Positions 50,548 to 62,907 of a stretch of DNA of 64,000 bases are shown here, piece by piece (the stretch's first letter is position 1; every line of letters starts with the position of its first letter). The translations under genes and the position numbers were made by a program. The DNA is taken from positions 112,160,850-112,224,849 of the forward strand of contig JBAIZL010000001.1 in NCBI GenBank assembly GCA_036971475.1. Direction: 5' to 3'. The notes beneath the pieces were generated by a model that was given only the letters and a program-made list of their open reading frames with translations, searched no databases and was not told the DNA's origin. Source of the DNA: Prosapia bicincta (Eukaryota; Arthropoda; Insecta; Hemiptera; Cercopidae).

Positions 50548-50617
<70 letters not shown>
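50488..50617. repeat. (CA)n array
   Basis: Long CA array with two small interruptions (ctcacactca and cctacac). It abuts the truncated end of the LINE fragment. Frames through it (His/Thr on plus, Cys/Val on minus) are artefacts. Confidence 0.97.
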
Positions 50618-50619
<2 letters not shown>

Positions 50620-50631
50620 CACCACACACAC

Positions 50632-51444
50632 TGGAGTCACTATCCTTCTTGCCACTTCCCAGTCCTCCCTCTTACCACGTCTTGTGGAGAGTTTGGCAAC
50701 TGGTTCAGTGTCTGCTCCCCCAAGTTTCCTCAGAGTATTGCAAGGGAAATGTATTCTGATTAATTCTTCCACAGTTTCCCCTGCAGTTTTTGTTATATAT
50801 CCCAGTGGGATTCTTAGCATCCCCACCGGGTTAACTGGGTCCTTAGAGAGCACTTTATGCAGTCGTGCCCCTTCCCGAGTTTTGTCAATCTCTTGACAAA
50901 ACTCCTTCCAGGACTTCCTGCGTGCTTCCCTAATTGCCCTGTTGTATTCGGTTAGTGTTTTCCTATACTGGTTCCACTCCCCGTTCTTTTTTGCTCTATT
51001 AAAGAGTCTCCTGGTGGTCTTCCGAAGTTTGGCTAGCTTCTTATTCCACCATGACGTATCCCCTACTTTTCTCCCCTCACTGAGAGGGCAGTTATCAGTA
51101 AAGGATTATACTATAGCCTCGCCAACCAATGTGGCAGAGTCTTCTAGCTCTCTCCTCCCACCATACTCCAACCAAGCCTAATCAATCCGAACACCCAGGT
51201 CCCTCCTGTAGGAGTCCCAGTCTGTTCTTCTTGGATCCCTGGTTGGCCGAAGCATGGCTGGATTGAGGGAGATATCATACCTAATATGTCTGTGGTCAGA
51301 AGAGGATGGTTCATCCGACACATGCCAATTTAGTACATACCTAGCCATCTGGTTCGATGCCACCGTAATGTCCAGGACCTCCCGGTCATAAACAAGGGAG
51401 AAGTAAATATTAGGAATACGAATACGGAAAAATTCAATGAGCAC
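50632..51444 (-). pseudogene. LINE (R1/Jockey-type) endonuclease C-terminus and linker
   Basis: One minus-strand frame stays open through the segment except for TAG (51,179-51,181 area) and TAA (near 51,107). It reads EVLDITVASNQMARYVLNWH, then SDEPSSSDHRHIRYDI, which contains the SDH motif closing the APE-type endonuclease domain. Next comes the basic linker that precedes reverse transcriptase in R1/Jockey elements: SWWNKKLAKLRKTTRRLFNR, EYNRAIREARRKSWKEF and RLHKVLSKDPVNPVG. The RT domain itself is missing, cut off at the CA array. GC content is clearly above that of the surroundings. Confidence 0.85.
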
Positions 51445-54400
51445 TTTTATATTATTTGTATAACGTTACTTTTAATGTTTGCTTTAGAAATATAACATTC
51501 ACTTAACACGAACAGCTTTTTAATCTAACGACAATTTCCTGTATTTCTATTAAAAAAGGCTATAGGTATATGAATAGGTATAATGAAAGAAATAGTTGTA
51601 TGGGAACCAAATGTGCTTTCTTATCATGGTAATTGTTATTTTTAAGGTTATAACTAGATCTATTTCTTATTTTGGTTAAACAAATAATTGTTATAGCTTA
51701 TTATAAAATGAAAAAGACATGTTTGTTATTTTTAGGATTTAGGTTTTTCGATTTAGCTAGCAAGGATTGTCTGAGAAATCAGCAGATCTATCGTATTCAT
51801 TATTTCTGGTATTACATTAATTCAAAAGGAATAAAATTTAATTATAAATATTGAAAAAAACATATGTTGCAGATTATTTCTAAAGCATGTATACAGTAAG
51901 CGGTAACCTTTAGAGTATTATCGTCCGTCACGAAATATTTTGTATTCAATATGGAGAATAACTGTATTTGTTATTAATATAAATGAAATTGAATCAAAAG
52001 AGTAAACATAGAATCTTTCCAAAACACATTTTATGAATATAACGTTCACATGAAGTTCATATATAATGAAAAGATTTATTGTAGGCTAAAAAAGGAAATT
52101 ATAGTTTATTGGATTAAATAATGTATAACATAGAATTATCTCCAATGTAACATATATTTTATTGAAAATGTATTATTATGTTGGTAAATAAAGTAGAAAT
52201 AAATTCAATGAAACATCCAGTAAATAAATGGTTTTAATATAATTACCAACCACTTTTTTAGAAATAATAATATGATAAACAAATATAAATATTTACAATA
52301 CAAATAATCTATATTAACATTTACTTTGTTTTTTTTTTAATGTTAAACCTAATTTTATGTTTATTATTTAGTGCAATAGGCGTAATACTTAGAATATTAT
52401 TCAGTAATAATAATTAGTTTTTTTCTATACTCAACACAATATGATACATTACGTTAATTTGGAAGCTGAATAAGTCTTCATTTTTATTCTCTCGCTCCGT
52501 ATTATTCATAGGCTCCTAGATATTTGTGTAGTAAACCATATTTGCATTACGATTATTCGGAAGCAGTAGTTTAATTTGCTAAACGATATCTACTGAGTAC
52601 AGAAAGCCAGGAATAGCCTGGATGTGTTTTGAGCGTGTTAAACTAAAGCTAGCCTCAGTTGCGTGTTCCCCCATCATTTGCTTTTGAGAGTGATGTCTAC
52701 AAACGTTACTTTGAGCAGCTTGAGTTTATTATTTGAAGGCAAGGGTTATATTTTCACATTGGCTTGTGGCATTGTGTTAACTTTCAATTATAGTTTTCAG
52801 AACTAGCTGTTTTTGTGTCTTCATGAATTGTCTCTTGTCTATGTTTTTACCACTTATTTATAACTGTACCGATTATTTAGTGTAAAAACACTTCGATTTG
52901 ATAAGATTGCTATATAGTCCACAAGAATTGGCATTCATGCATCCGATGCACGTGAGACAAATGTCGTTACCCACTCGAAATGATAAAATTAGGAAGTAAA
53001 AGTCTAATTTATTGAAATCCTCAATATGACTATTTCTTATGTTTCAATGCAACAATCACTTAAATATACAATAGTGATTGCACGATATGTTTGTACAGCT
53101 TTGGATTGCTGCTAATTGAAGAACTCTTGTCTTACAAATCTCTGAGTCATGTGATACATGAAACAAACAGACAGATGCTATTAAACCCAGAACATGTAAA
53201 GAATGTGGGAAAATATTTTAAAGCTTATTCTTAACATAAATATTATAGAGACCATAAAAGTTTCTTACAAATATTTAACAAATTGTCATTGAACATTTTG
53301 TGTAATTCCTGTATAATCGATTAAATAAACCGCAGTATATAATTTGTTAAAACTATTTATAACAGGAATATTAATTAAAGTTAATATACTTACTGGAATC
53401 AATATCTGCGGATTTTTACTCGAGTTATAATAAATATTCCTACATTTTTTATTGATTTAAAACAAAATTCCGTTTTTATTTCCGATTTAATACATTGCAA
53501 TATCAAAATTTATTTGTATAGTGTTATATTTCTAAATAAATGTTTTTTTTCAATATTTAGACTCATGCAAATGTTTTTATGGAAGTAAAACACCATTGGG
53601 ATATGTTTTTTTTACAATGAGTATTGTTTAGAATTTGCAAAAAGTGATTCTGAAAACCAAACCTATTATTGTCTGATATTATGTAATCAGAATTTTCAGA
53701 TAATATATTTGAACAATATTAATTTTTACTTGTTACGTGCTTAGTGTTTTTTTTTAATTTTAACTCCTATAGACGTTTAAATAACTTGAAATTGAAGGAA
53801 AATATGGTATAAATAAAGTCATATTTATGGTTTAAAGCATGAACCACTATTAACCACGCAATTCTCTATATGAAACGCTGGACACACTTATCATCAATCA
53901 CTCTACAAAAACTATAAATGTTTTCATTTACATCAAACATGAGATAATGAAAAAATTTATATTCCAACAATTGTCTTACAAAAATTATTTAACGTTTACT
54001 TTCTGCACAAATACTTGCACTCAAGACCTTTACAGGGCCAAAACCACTCAATTTCAAAACTTTATAATGCATATATCACACTTAAATACTCCATGTAGCA
54101 TACACTTGCAACGTATATAATAATAATAATTTATTACTCATGCTTTTTCACACGCCCTTAACTATTAAAATTTATTATGTCAGAAAATATTACACCATTT
54201 TTACCTGTTTGTAATGCAACTAAACGAACACACCGTATTTATTTTATACTTCTATAATTCTAATGAATAATAAAACGAATAAATTTACATGTTTTTGAAT
54301 AAGTTAGTACTGGAAGAGAGATAAAGAGAAATAAGGAGAAAGAGAGTACGAGAGAGATATAGGCGCGTTAGAGAGTAGTTGATAATTATATATAATTATA

Positions 54401-55514
54401 ATAATTGATATTGATATAATTATAATTATAATAGGTTTAAATAATATGTATTAAATATCAAGCTGGTAAAAGATATTTTAAAAACGATTTATAAATATTT
54501 CAATAAACAGGGTCTAATGTATGCACAAAGTTTGCACATTAATGTTCTGCTGCTACGCATTTGACAAAACAATGTAATATCTGTCTCTTGAATGCGGTGT
54601 TGTATGTGGTGAATGAAGCTTTCAGGAAAACCAGGATACATTCTGGATGAATAGAGAAACTTCCTGCTTGTATGTTTGTAAAGGTAACATTATATGATAG
54701 TGTTCCTAATAGCTCAACTTCAGCTAATGGCTTGCATGTGAAATATCAAGGTGACCAAACTATTCATGCTTTGTGATGTGTTTCTCAGACGTTTGTGCAA
54801 AGCGACAAGTTGTTGAAGTAGTGTGTATAGAAATTTGTTCTTAAACTTGTTTTTATTAAAACATATTATTAAAAAAATGTACTTAAAATCATAGTAATAA
54901 TTTTAGGTTGGCTTCAATCTATAAACAAACCTCCATTCTCCTAAAGGTATATTCACAAGGTTACGGAATACACCCAGGCCAACGATTTAGGAAAAACATA
55001 ATCACAATAACTTTTATAAAATTCATAGATATCCAGAAATCCATCGATGGAATACTTTGGAGATAGAGCTAGAATCAGAAAACGTAATCAACCAATTTTA
55101 CAAAGAAGGTAACTGTGATGCAACCAGCACGTGGGTAAAGATCATCATAATTATAAAATCTACGGCATTCGTACACATGTTTTGTATTAGAGTTTTCCTG
55201 ATGGAAATAAATAGCTGTATGATGGATAGACACAATGACCTTCTATAGTACTTATTAAGATCTGTGCTCTACAAAAAAACAAAATAATTTTATTTACGAA
55301 AACACGTTTTTAAAAAAAAGTAACAAACTAAAGAATAAAAGTAAACAGTATAGGGTTTATTCATCATAGAATTGTAAATTATAAAATAAAAAAGTTGGGG
55401 ACTTATCCGTTGTGACTAGTCATGATTCCACGTTTATTCGTACTAAAGAATGAAACGATGGTGTACTGGAATTCCAGGAACCCAAGGAATACAAAATATC
55501 TTTAAGCCACAAGC

Positions 55515-55541
55515 GCGCACACACACACACACACACACACA
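55515..55541. repeat. (CA)n microsatellite
   Basis: Short CA array. Confidence 0.92.
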
Positions 55542-57982
55542 AACACAGCGAACCTCCTTGTAATTTTCCATTTTCCCTTATCCTGGCGTAGGCGCTAAGT
55601 ATTTTCTGTTTTATTGGCAAACCATTTTTGGCGCTTTTGTTTTTCTTTCTTAAATCGTCGCTTGCGTTGTATTATAGTTTGTCTTTGTTTTCTTTCGCTT
55701 TGGCCATTTGTGAAGCAAAGTTCGATAACACTGATCAAGTTTGTGTGTTTAGTTTATTGTTTTCATTCATTTTTAATCATAGAGGATTATTTATGCATTA
55801 TTTATTTCATATACATCTTTAAGTAATACATTTCTAGCTATGGAAAAGTTAGTTCTGTGACAAATTAATATGTTTTTAACAAGTAGTTATTCATTTAGAA
55901 TCCAACTTATACTATAGTTTTTTAAATGTTTAACTAAAATATATATATATATATGAAAAAACTGTAGTAAGATCAATTGTCAACCATTACAGGTTTACAA
56001 ATATGAATTTTAACTTGTTGGATAAATAAAAATTATTTTACTAATAATTGAAAATTTGTAGAATATATGCGTAAGGAGAGTGTGAACTAATAGAAGGAAT
56101 TGAAAAAATTAATGGCTAGAGTCTTTACATCAATTATATATTATTGCTATTATCAAGGACCTCTTCACTGATTAAAATGTAAAGATCCACTATGTACATA
56201 CGTTAAAGAAATTAAACAAAACGAGTTAAATTAAATAAATAAACCGTTTATAAATCGACTATATTAATATTAGTGTAATAAAAAATAATAACCATTCCAA
56301 CGAGAAAACTTTAATCTATTGAAATACTTGATACTATTTTCATTATAATGGCAATCATTTTAACATCTTTTGTCAGAATCTCTATGTTTAAATGATTGGA
56401 AACGATTTTATTTTTAATGTTATCCTTTTAATTGTTTTGTTTTATATAATTGTTTTAAAAGTTACTTCTATAAGTGACAGGATATTAACTATATTATGTA
56501 TTTATTCCTTAATAACTGAGGGCGAATTTGTAAACGTTAAACTATATTAGATTTTATTGAGGCAGTAGTCACCCTATATAATGAACTATGAGTTACGTAT
56601 GTTTAAAAACAAAATTATTTCTCTAACTATTGAATCACAAAATGTAACAAACGTTACAAGTGACCTTTCCTGTGTAACCTTTGTAATTACCCACTCGTAA
56701 CGGATGATTGGACCAATCCATTTTATTACATTGGAGCTAATTCCCAAATACTTTCCACTGCGTGAACATAACGTGGTGTAATATATTGTGAAAGAATCAT
56801 GCGGATGAACAATTCATATAAGTTTTTTTTTTTAATTCCGTTATTAAATAACAGTTTTATTGAGGTTAAAAATATTTTGTTTCAGTATTTTGATGGTTTC
56901 GCTTAAAATAACAATTATATTACTTTAAATATTTAAATGAAAAAAACAAAATGAATATAGAATTAATAATTTAAAAAATAATAATTGAATAATGTAAACC
57001 TCTAGGCACATGTGTCTTGCAACAAAAATAATATTTGTTCCAAATTACTCAACATAACATTAAATTTAAAACGAAAAAAACCTTCGACATCAAGTGCTTC
57101 CAACATAATATTGATAATTTTCTTATCAATTTAAAACTATGTTGATGGAAGATAAACATACACTAATGGAAGGTTTCTTCTAACAAGATAAACAGCTTCT
57201 GGATGCTGAATTCGTGGGTTAAAACATAAACAACTATTTATGTCTTCTCTAGATAACACGTTCACTTACGTAAGCGAAAATTCTCACAAAATTCACGGTT
57301 TTAATAACCTTTCAATACCAACAAAAAATATCTAATTCACCTGTATCTCTTTACATTGTTGTATAACTCGTTTATAATTCATTGAATTTTTCAGGTTTTC
57401 GCATTCAAAATAACATCGTTTTATATTTATTTAATAGATAAAAACTGTATTAGAGGTGTTACTCAATAAATTGTAGGGGTGATATTGTAAATATATATTA
57501 CAATAAATATCAATAATACTTTTTCATAGCTAATGATAGCATCACAAAAAAATTAGCTTCCTTATAAATTATTTAAAAAAATCAGTTCCCACTTTGGGGA
57601 ACAGAGAAAGATTTTAATCGATGATATCAAAATTGTATACATTGTGACCAGTGCCTTGAAACAGCTGCTTTACCACCAAACCTAAAACTTAAAATCAGAT
57701 GTTTTTTTAAAATCATATTTAATCAGTTATTTCAAGCAAAATTGGACAAAATATCAATGTTGCATACCTTCCCTTTTATAAAAAGCCTTTTTTTCATATA
57801 AAACAAAAATTAATTCTTAAACTACTTAATTTTAAAATAATTCATGAAAACATGTTTGAAAACATTGTAATAACATATTAATGCATAGGGCATGATGTCT
57901 TCCACTACAAGAAAAAAAAATGTATTTAAACTTGAATGGATGAACAAAAAATGTATTTTATTAACGACTCCAAATTTATACA

Positions 57983-57983
<1 letters not shown>

Positions 57984-58026
<43 letters not shown>
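57984..58026. repeat. (TA)n microsatellite
   Basis: TA array; the minus-strand frames across it are artefacts. Confidence 0.95.
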
Positions 58027-58028
<2 letters not shown>

Positions 58029-58934
58029 ATAGTGTGAACTAAAAGAAAGAACTGAATACGCAAAACTGTACGGTAGCAATAAAAACGTGCACACTCTCTA
58101 GATCCCATTAGAAAGCTCATCTGTTCCCATTTATGTGTCCAATTATTGCTAATAAATAATTGAATTAAAAATGTATACTAAATTCATTGGAATAATAAAA
58201 TCTTTACATTTAACATGATGAAAACAGTGTTAAAATAATTAGCATGTGGACTCCTGTGGGATATTATAAAATAGATGAAGATGATTTTGATCTTATGTCG
58301 TAGTAACACATACGTCGTATTGCGTTTTACAAATATGAGTTTCATATAATGCTGTTTCCATACAAAAAGGCTGAGATTTAATGTGGTAACCCTCTTACAT
58401 TGCTACCTCATTAACACGAGACAATGATTTCCATCGAAATCAATTATTCAGAAATTATTGTGTAAGTATTACCTTTCTTTCTAATTGACCTCAATTTAAC
58501 CAATTTCATTACTTTCCACTTTTACTTGTATCCTATTCAGTTTATTATTTATATAATCCTACAAAAAAATGTTTACATTAAACCTGTGGAGGATTGGATT
58601 CAAACTATATTGCTTCGATATTTATTTTTTACTTGAAAACGCTCTTATTCAGAAATAATTTATCAACAAGTAATATGAACAAAAATGTTTTAAAGTCAAT
58701 TTCTATTTATGTACACAAAGAAAACAAAAGTTTGGCTCTGGGCGCTTGGAGAAGTCCTGACAGAAGGGATCATAAAATAGAGCTTCACAAAATTTCAACG
58801 AAAATGACCAATAATATAATTTCATACAATTTTCATTCAATGTTTACATAGTTATTTGAGAAATGTATTTAATAAAGACTATTATTTGTTATTAAGAAAA
58901 TAATTTGGGCAATAATAATACCCTACACCAGAAT

Positions 58935-59640
58935 GTCTCAAAACTTCACAGATGGATCAGACGAAACAGCTGCTGCTTAGTACTGCATTTATTTTGAGGG
59001 ATTTTCTGCTGTCGCGGACCACCTTAGCAAATACGACGGCACGTTAGCTGTCATATATGCTGTAACAATTGAGCTTGAGAATCTGACTGCTACTGGTTTT
59101 CCTTGTTGACTCTATGACCGCCATCTTGAACCTCTCTGTGAACTCACAGACTGACTGTAGTAGAATCATAGATTGTAGGAGAAAACTAATTGCTTTCATT
59201 TATGACTGGTGGGTACTTAATTTCCAGTGGATCCCGAAGCATAAACATCACTGGCAATGAAAAGGCTGATCAACTAGCCAAGCACCCTCAACTCAGTCCT
59301 AGCATCTGAGTTCACGACAGTCCTCCAGGTCCCTAAAAAAGATGTCCACCAAAAAAATGGATTCACATTCTATTGTGTAAACACTCAGGAGGAAGTCTTG
59401 TGACGGGGAGACCAGTTGACCAAATCGTACAGTTACATCCACCTCATCCGTGTGCTACTGACCCCGGAGTGTCTGCATTGTGGTGGTAAACATATATATG
59501 CCGAATACCTTAATGATTGCACAGCTCCGGACCGTACCTAGGATTACAACAGTCCCATCTTCAAGGTGGCCCATCTCTGCCGGTCAGAGCTTCGCCAAAT
59601 GGCTCAACTTCCAAGGTGAGCGTTGGCTAGTAAATAAGTA
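58935..59640 (+). pseudogene. LINE RNase H region and C-terminal zinc knuckle, decayed
   Basis: Plus-strand pieces in shifting frames. NFTDGSDETAAA (58,942-58,977) carries the first RNase H aspartate. FVDSMTAIL-like codons follow near 59,105. At about 59,227-59,282, a WIPKH start in one frame passes to ITGNEKADQLAKH in another, the classic late RNase H motif. From 59,455, RVLLTPECLHCGGKHIYAEY then LNDC resembles the CxxC...H...C knuckle that ends Jockey/R1/CR1-type ORF2. Several stops and frameshifts make it dead. Confidence 0.8.
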
Positions 59641-61950
59641 AATCTTTGTAAAAAAACTTATCTGTCATGTAAAACTAAAAATAATTCATTATTAAGTATG
59701 ATTAATGAATTAATATTTTTGTTTAAACTGTATTAACATCAAGTGTCATCCACTACAAGTTTTAGGAAATTAATTTGAACTTGTATGGTTGAAAAAAAGT
59801 ATATTAATTACGTATGAGAATTTGTATTATTCAGTAACAATAACTGTTGATAGGAGCAGCCTAACCTATTTTAGGTCACTTCAAAACAATTACAATTGCT
59901 AGCTAAAGACATCCCCTGTTCAGCAATCAAATCTAGTTCATAGCCAGTTGTCATTATGCTTGCATAATTACATTACTGTATCCATGACTATCTATTCATT
60001 GTGTAAACCAATATAAGCTGCCTATCCAATTTAATCTAAGAGGCCTTGTGATTTCATGCGTCGCTCTACCTAGTAAGCGTTGATACATAAACTCTTTCTT
60101 ATAAATGAAACATTTTAACTTTTCCAAATAATTAAAAAAACATATTTTAGAAATTCACTAAAGTTGAATACATTTTACTTTACGTGCTCACTAGAGTGTA
60201 ATTGCACGTTGCTGTGACGTCATTATTGATTAATGTCATACCTTGAATCACTTACCCGACTGCAAGCGTGGGATTGAAGTTTACACGTGCTAATTGATTC
60301 TTCTGCTTCAATTGATATTAGCAACAAGGTCACTCTTTTAGCTAACAAACTCACTGTCGCCTACTTCTTTTGACTTATTAAACTTACCGATTCATTTTTC
60401 TTGCTTTGCGTTGAATTGAACAAATTTATAATGAAACTAACATTCGTCTCGCGCGATTATTGTACTATTAGAAATTGTAATTGTTTCTACTGTGATCACA
60501 AAAAAGGTCAATAGCACAAACCAAATTTTGCTTCTTAAAAATTCCAATCTCCCTTATTAGTTTTCACAATAAATAAATTATCTTTGAATATTAAACAATA
60601 GAGGTGTATTAGGAAGATGATAACTTGGCAGATGATTAGCAGGTTCAGCGATGACTTTCTCGAAACTAAAGTGTAGCGTTTTATTTTCAAACACTACGCT
60701 CATGTCACTCTGCCATACCACCGTTTAACGCGACGAGTCTCTAATTCACACAATTGCAATTAAAACATGTCACGGGATGTCACATCCGCTATTCATACTA
60801 CATCCATTTACTCTCGCGCGCAATTAAAACTGCAAAGTTCCAATAGAAAGAAAAAGAGACATATAGAATAAAATATATATAAAAAAATAATTTAAATAAA
60901 AAATTATTGTTCCAAAAGAAAGATATAGAACTAAATAGATCAAAGAGGAAGGCAAAGAAACAAATAGAAACGGATCAATATCTTCTAAGAGAACGTTTAG
61001 ATAAAATAGAATTAGAAACATTTCTTTAAATATAAATAAAATGTACCAAAAAAAACAAAAAGAAAAATTTAGAAACAAACAAAATATATATACTTCACAA
61101 ACATAACAAGAATATTTCTAACCGACGCTAGTCAATATTTCTCGTGAACTTTTATTCTGGTTATTAAATCTGGCAAGGCGGGAAAAGCCATAAAAGTTTT
61201 TAGTTATTTCATAGTTAGTCTTTTAAAAATACAAGTTATGTTTTACATGTTTGGTTTCATTTGTATATCTTGCATACTTTCATGAATAATATTCAGATTT
61301 GCAGAGCATTTCTATTCTTTATATTTTGTTGGGAGAAATAAACTGTAATATTGATATCTTCAGAACTGTTTACAACCAATAAACGTCAGTGACAGCGACC
61401 CCCCGGCGCAGCAGAGATACGACCTTCAATCGGGCAATATTGGAAACACACAACACTACACTATCTGACTTGGCAATGATTTCAAGGGAAGTCTAATCAA
61501 CTTTCTGCATGAGGTTGGTGAAAGTAAACCTTTCTTTTCAAAATAAACAATGTTCATTTACATTTTCCTCTAGTGGTAAAAGTGTTATTAAAACTTCAAA
61601 CAATTAAAATCGTACGAATTAAATATTTAAAAAGCATAGGTATACATCGTGTTTAAAATATTTAAAAAAAACTATTCAAAATAATGAGACGAAGACCTTT
61701 ATTTAATTAAGTTGCACAATCTATTTCTTAGAAGCATAATGTCCTAATGTTTATCGATTTAACGACATTTTTAGTTTTCTTCAATCATATGTTTTAAACA
61801 TAAACATAAAATATACAGGCTACAGTTTGTAACACTCTTAAAAATCAGGTGTTCCATATAAATTCATTTATATATTTAATTTTTATTTAATAATTGTATC
61901 GTCCGAATATAAAAGAAAATTTTTGTTCTCTTTGTACGATTGTAATTCTA
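59641..61950. other. AT-rich DNA, no gene recognised
   Basis: A strongly strand-biased purine-rich stretch lies at about 60,835-61,095 (A and G on plus); the hydrophobic minus-strand frame in it is a by-product of that bias. A perfect CRE palindrome is listed separately. Confidence 0.45.
60215..60222. promoter_or_regulatory. Perfect CRE palindrome TGACGTCA
   Basis: An exact CREB/ATF consensus octamer. In isolation it may be chance; no promoter is evident beside it. Confidence 0.3.
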
Positions 61951-61954
61951 GGGT

Positions 61955-62130
61955 AAGTTTCGTAGCGCCCCTAGTGGGTAAAAATGTAAATTATCGTACG
62001 AGTTGGTAGCTTAAGTGAAAAAACTGAAATCACCCGATGTGACGTAAGCATGGTCTGATATCGCCTAATCTGACGGACCAATCAAAAAATTCAAAATAAT
62101 AACCGAGGGTGGGAATTTCCGTTGGCGTGC
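61955..62130 (+). promoter_or_regulatory. Possible promoter region
   Basis: A patch richer in GC and CpG than its surroundings. It holds tagcgcccctagtggg (61,963-61,978, reminiscent of an insulator-protein site but one base short of the CTCF consensus), a CRE-like TGACGTAA (62,040-62,047) and a CCAAT box (62,078-62,082). Two splice-donor-like sites follow downstream. No TATA box is convincing. Confidence 0.3.
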
Positions 62131-62445
62131 CCCTTCAGAAGGCCCACTCATCCAGAGGTTCCTGAACAGAACAGAAGTAATGGCATTTTCGGACATAACC
62201 TAGAAATTTATAAGCTTCCAGCATTCAAAATTTTAAGATATCAAGGCCGGTACCAAATTTATTCAACTCAGCTAAAGAAGAAGTCAGAAGCGAATATTTA
62301 CGTATTTCAAATGAGTAAAAGTTAATATCATTTTTGTTTAAGTGCGCTGATTTGCAAGAGCGATGTGTTAAGTGTTTAGTGATTCCAAAAGCCATGGGCA
62401 ATGCTTAATATGTTTTAAAGTGTTTTAAAAATAAGTAATGTGCAC

Positions 62446-62457
62446 AAGCAGGTACGT
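62446..62457 (+). other. Splice-donor-like site
   Basis: aagcag/gtacgt matches the donor consensus well. If the patch upstream is a promoter, this could end a non-coding first exon. Confidence 0.25.
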
Positions 62458-62849
62458 TTTATAATAATAATAAAGAAAATGTATTTTAATGTTAACTAAG
62501 TTGAAGAATTTTAGTTGATAAACGGTTAACGCATGAACGGTAGAAATTGTCCCTCGAATATTCATTTCTAAAAATTTAATTGGAAATCTTAAGTTACTAT
62601 CTTCTCGATAAATATAATTTTAAAGGTTAATAAGTAAGTAAAATGTATGGAATAATTAGCAGTAATTAAAAGTAAATTACTCGACACATTGCTGTCTTTT
62701 GTAATTTGTCACTGATTAATAAATTGTATGACTTTGTATTTTAAAAATTTAAATTCTTATTTCACAAGTAAACTAGAACGTAACAAACTTTCAATTTTCA
62801 TTTCAAGTAACCTAGTTTTATCTTCCGAAGATATCAGAAGATCGTTTAC

Positions 62850-62907
62850 AGAAAGACATTATTATGCCTGGCTGGAAACGGAGAACTAGATAGAGCCCTG
62901 GGTAAGT
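62850..62907 (+). other. Possible small exon with strong donor
   Basis: gtttacag followed by about 50 bases ending CCTGG/gtaagt. The donor is a near-perfect consensus. The enclosed frame from ATG is short (MPGWKRRTR, stop), so any exon would be untranslated or in another frame. Confidence 0.25.

Larger units (their letters stand above)
51445..58934. other. AT-rich DNA with microsatellites, no gene recognised
   Basis: Small CA array at 55,515-55,541 and TA array at 57,984-58,026. Frames such as 51,672-51,854, 55,057-55,248, 55,614-55,826 and 58,594-58,851 show no family motif and typical AT-biased residues. A poor GA-rich patch lies at 54,313-54,360. Confidence 0.45.

Noticed and set aside
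50406..50759. His/Thr-rich frame
   Set aside because: Translated CA array running into antisense of the LINE fragment.
60824..61078. 84-residue hydrophobic frame that looks like a membrane protein
   Set aside because: The plus strand is purine-rich here, so the minus strand gives Phe/Leu/Ile codons; no motif and no start context.
61963..61978. CTCF binding site
   Set aside because: Resembles the consensus but is one G short in the core; kept only as part of the promoter-like patch.
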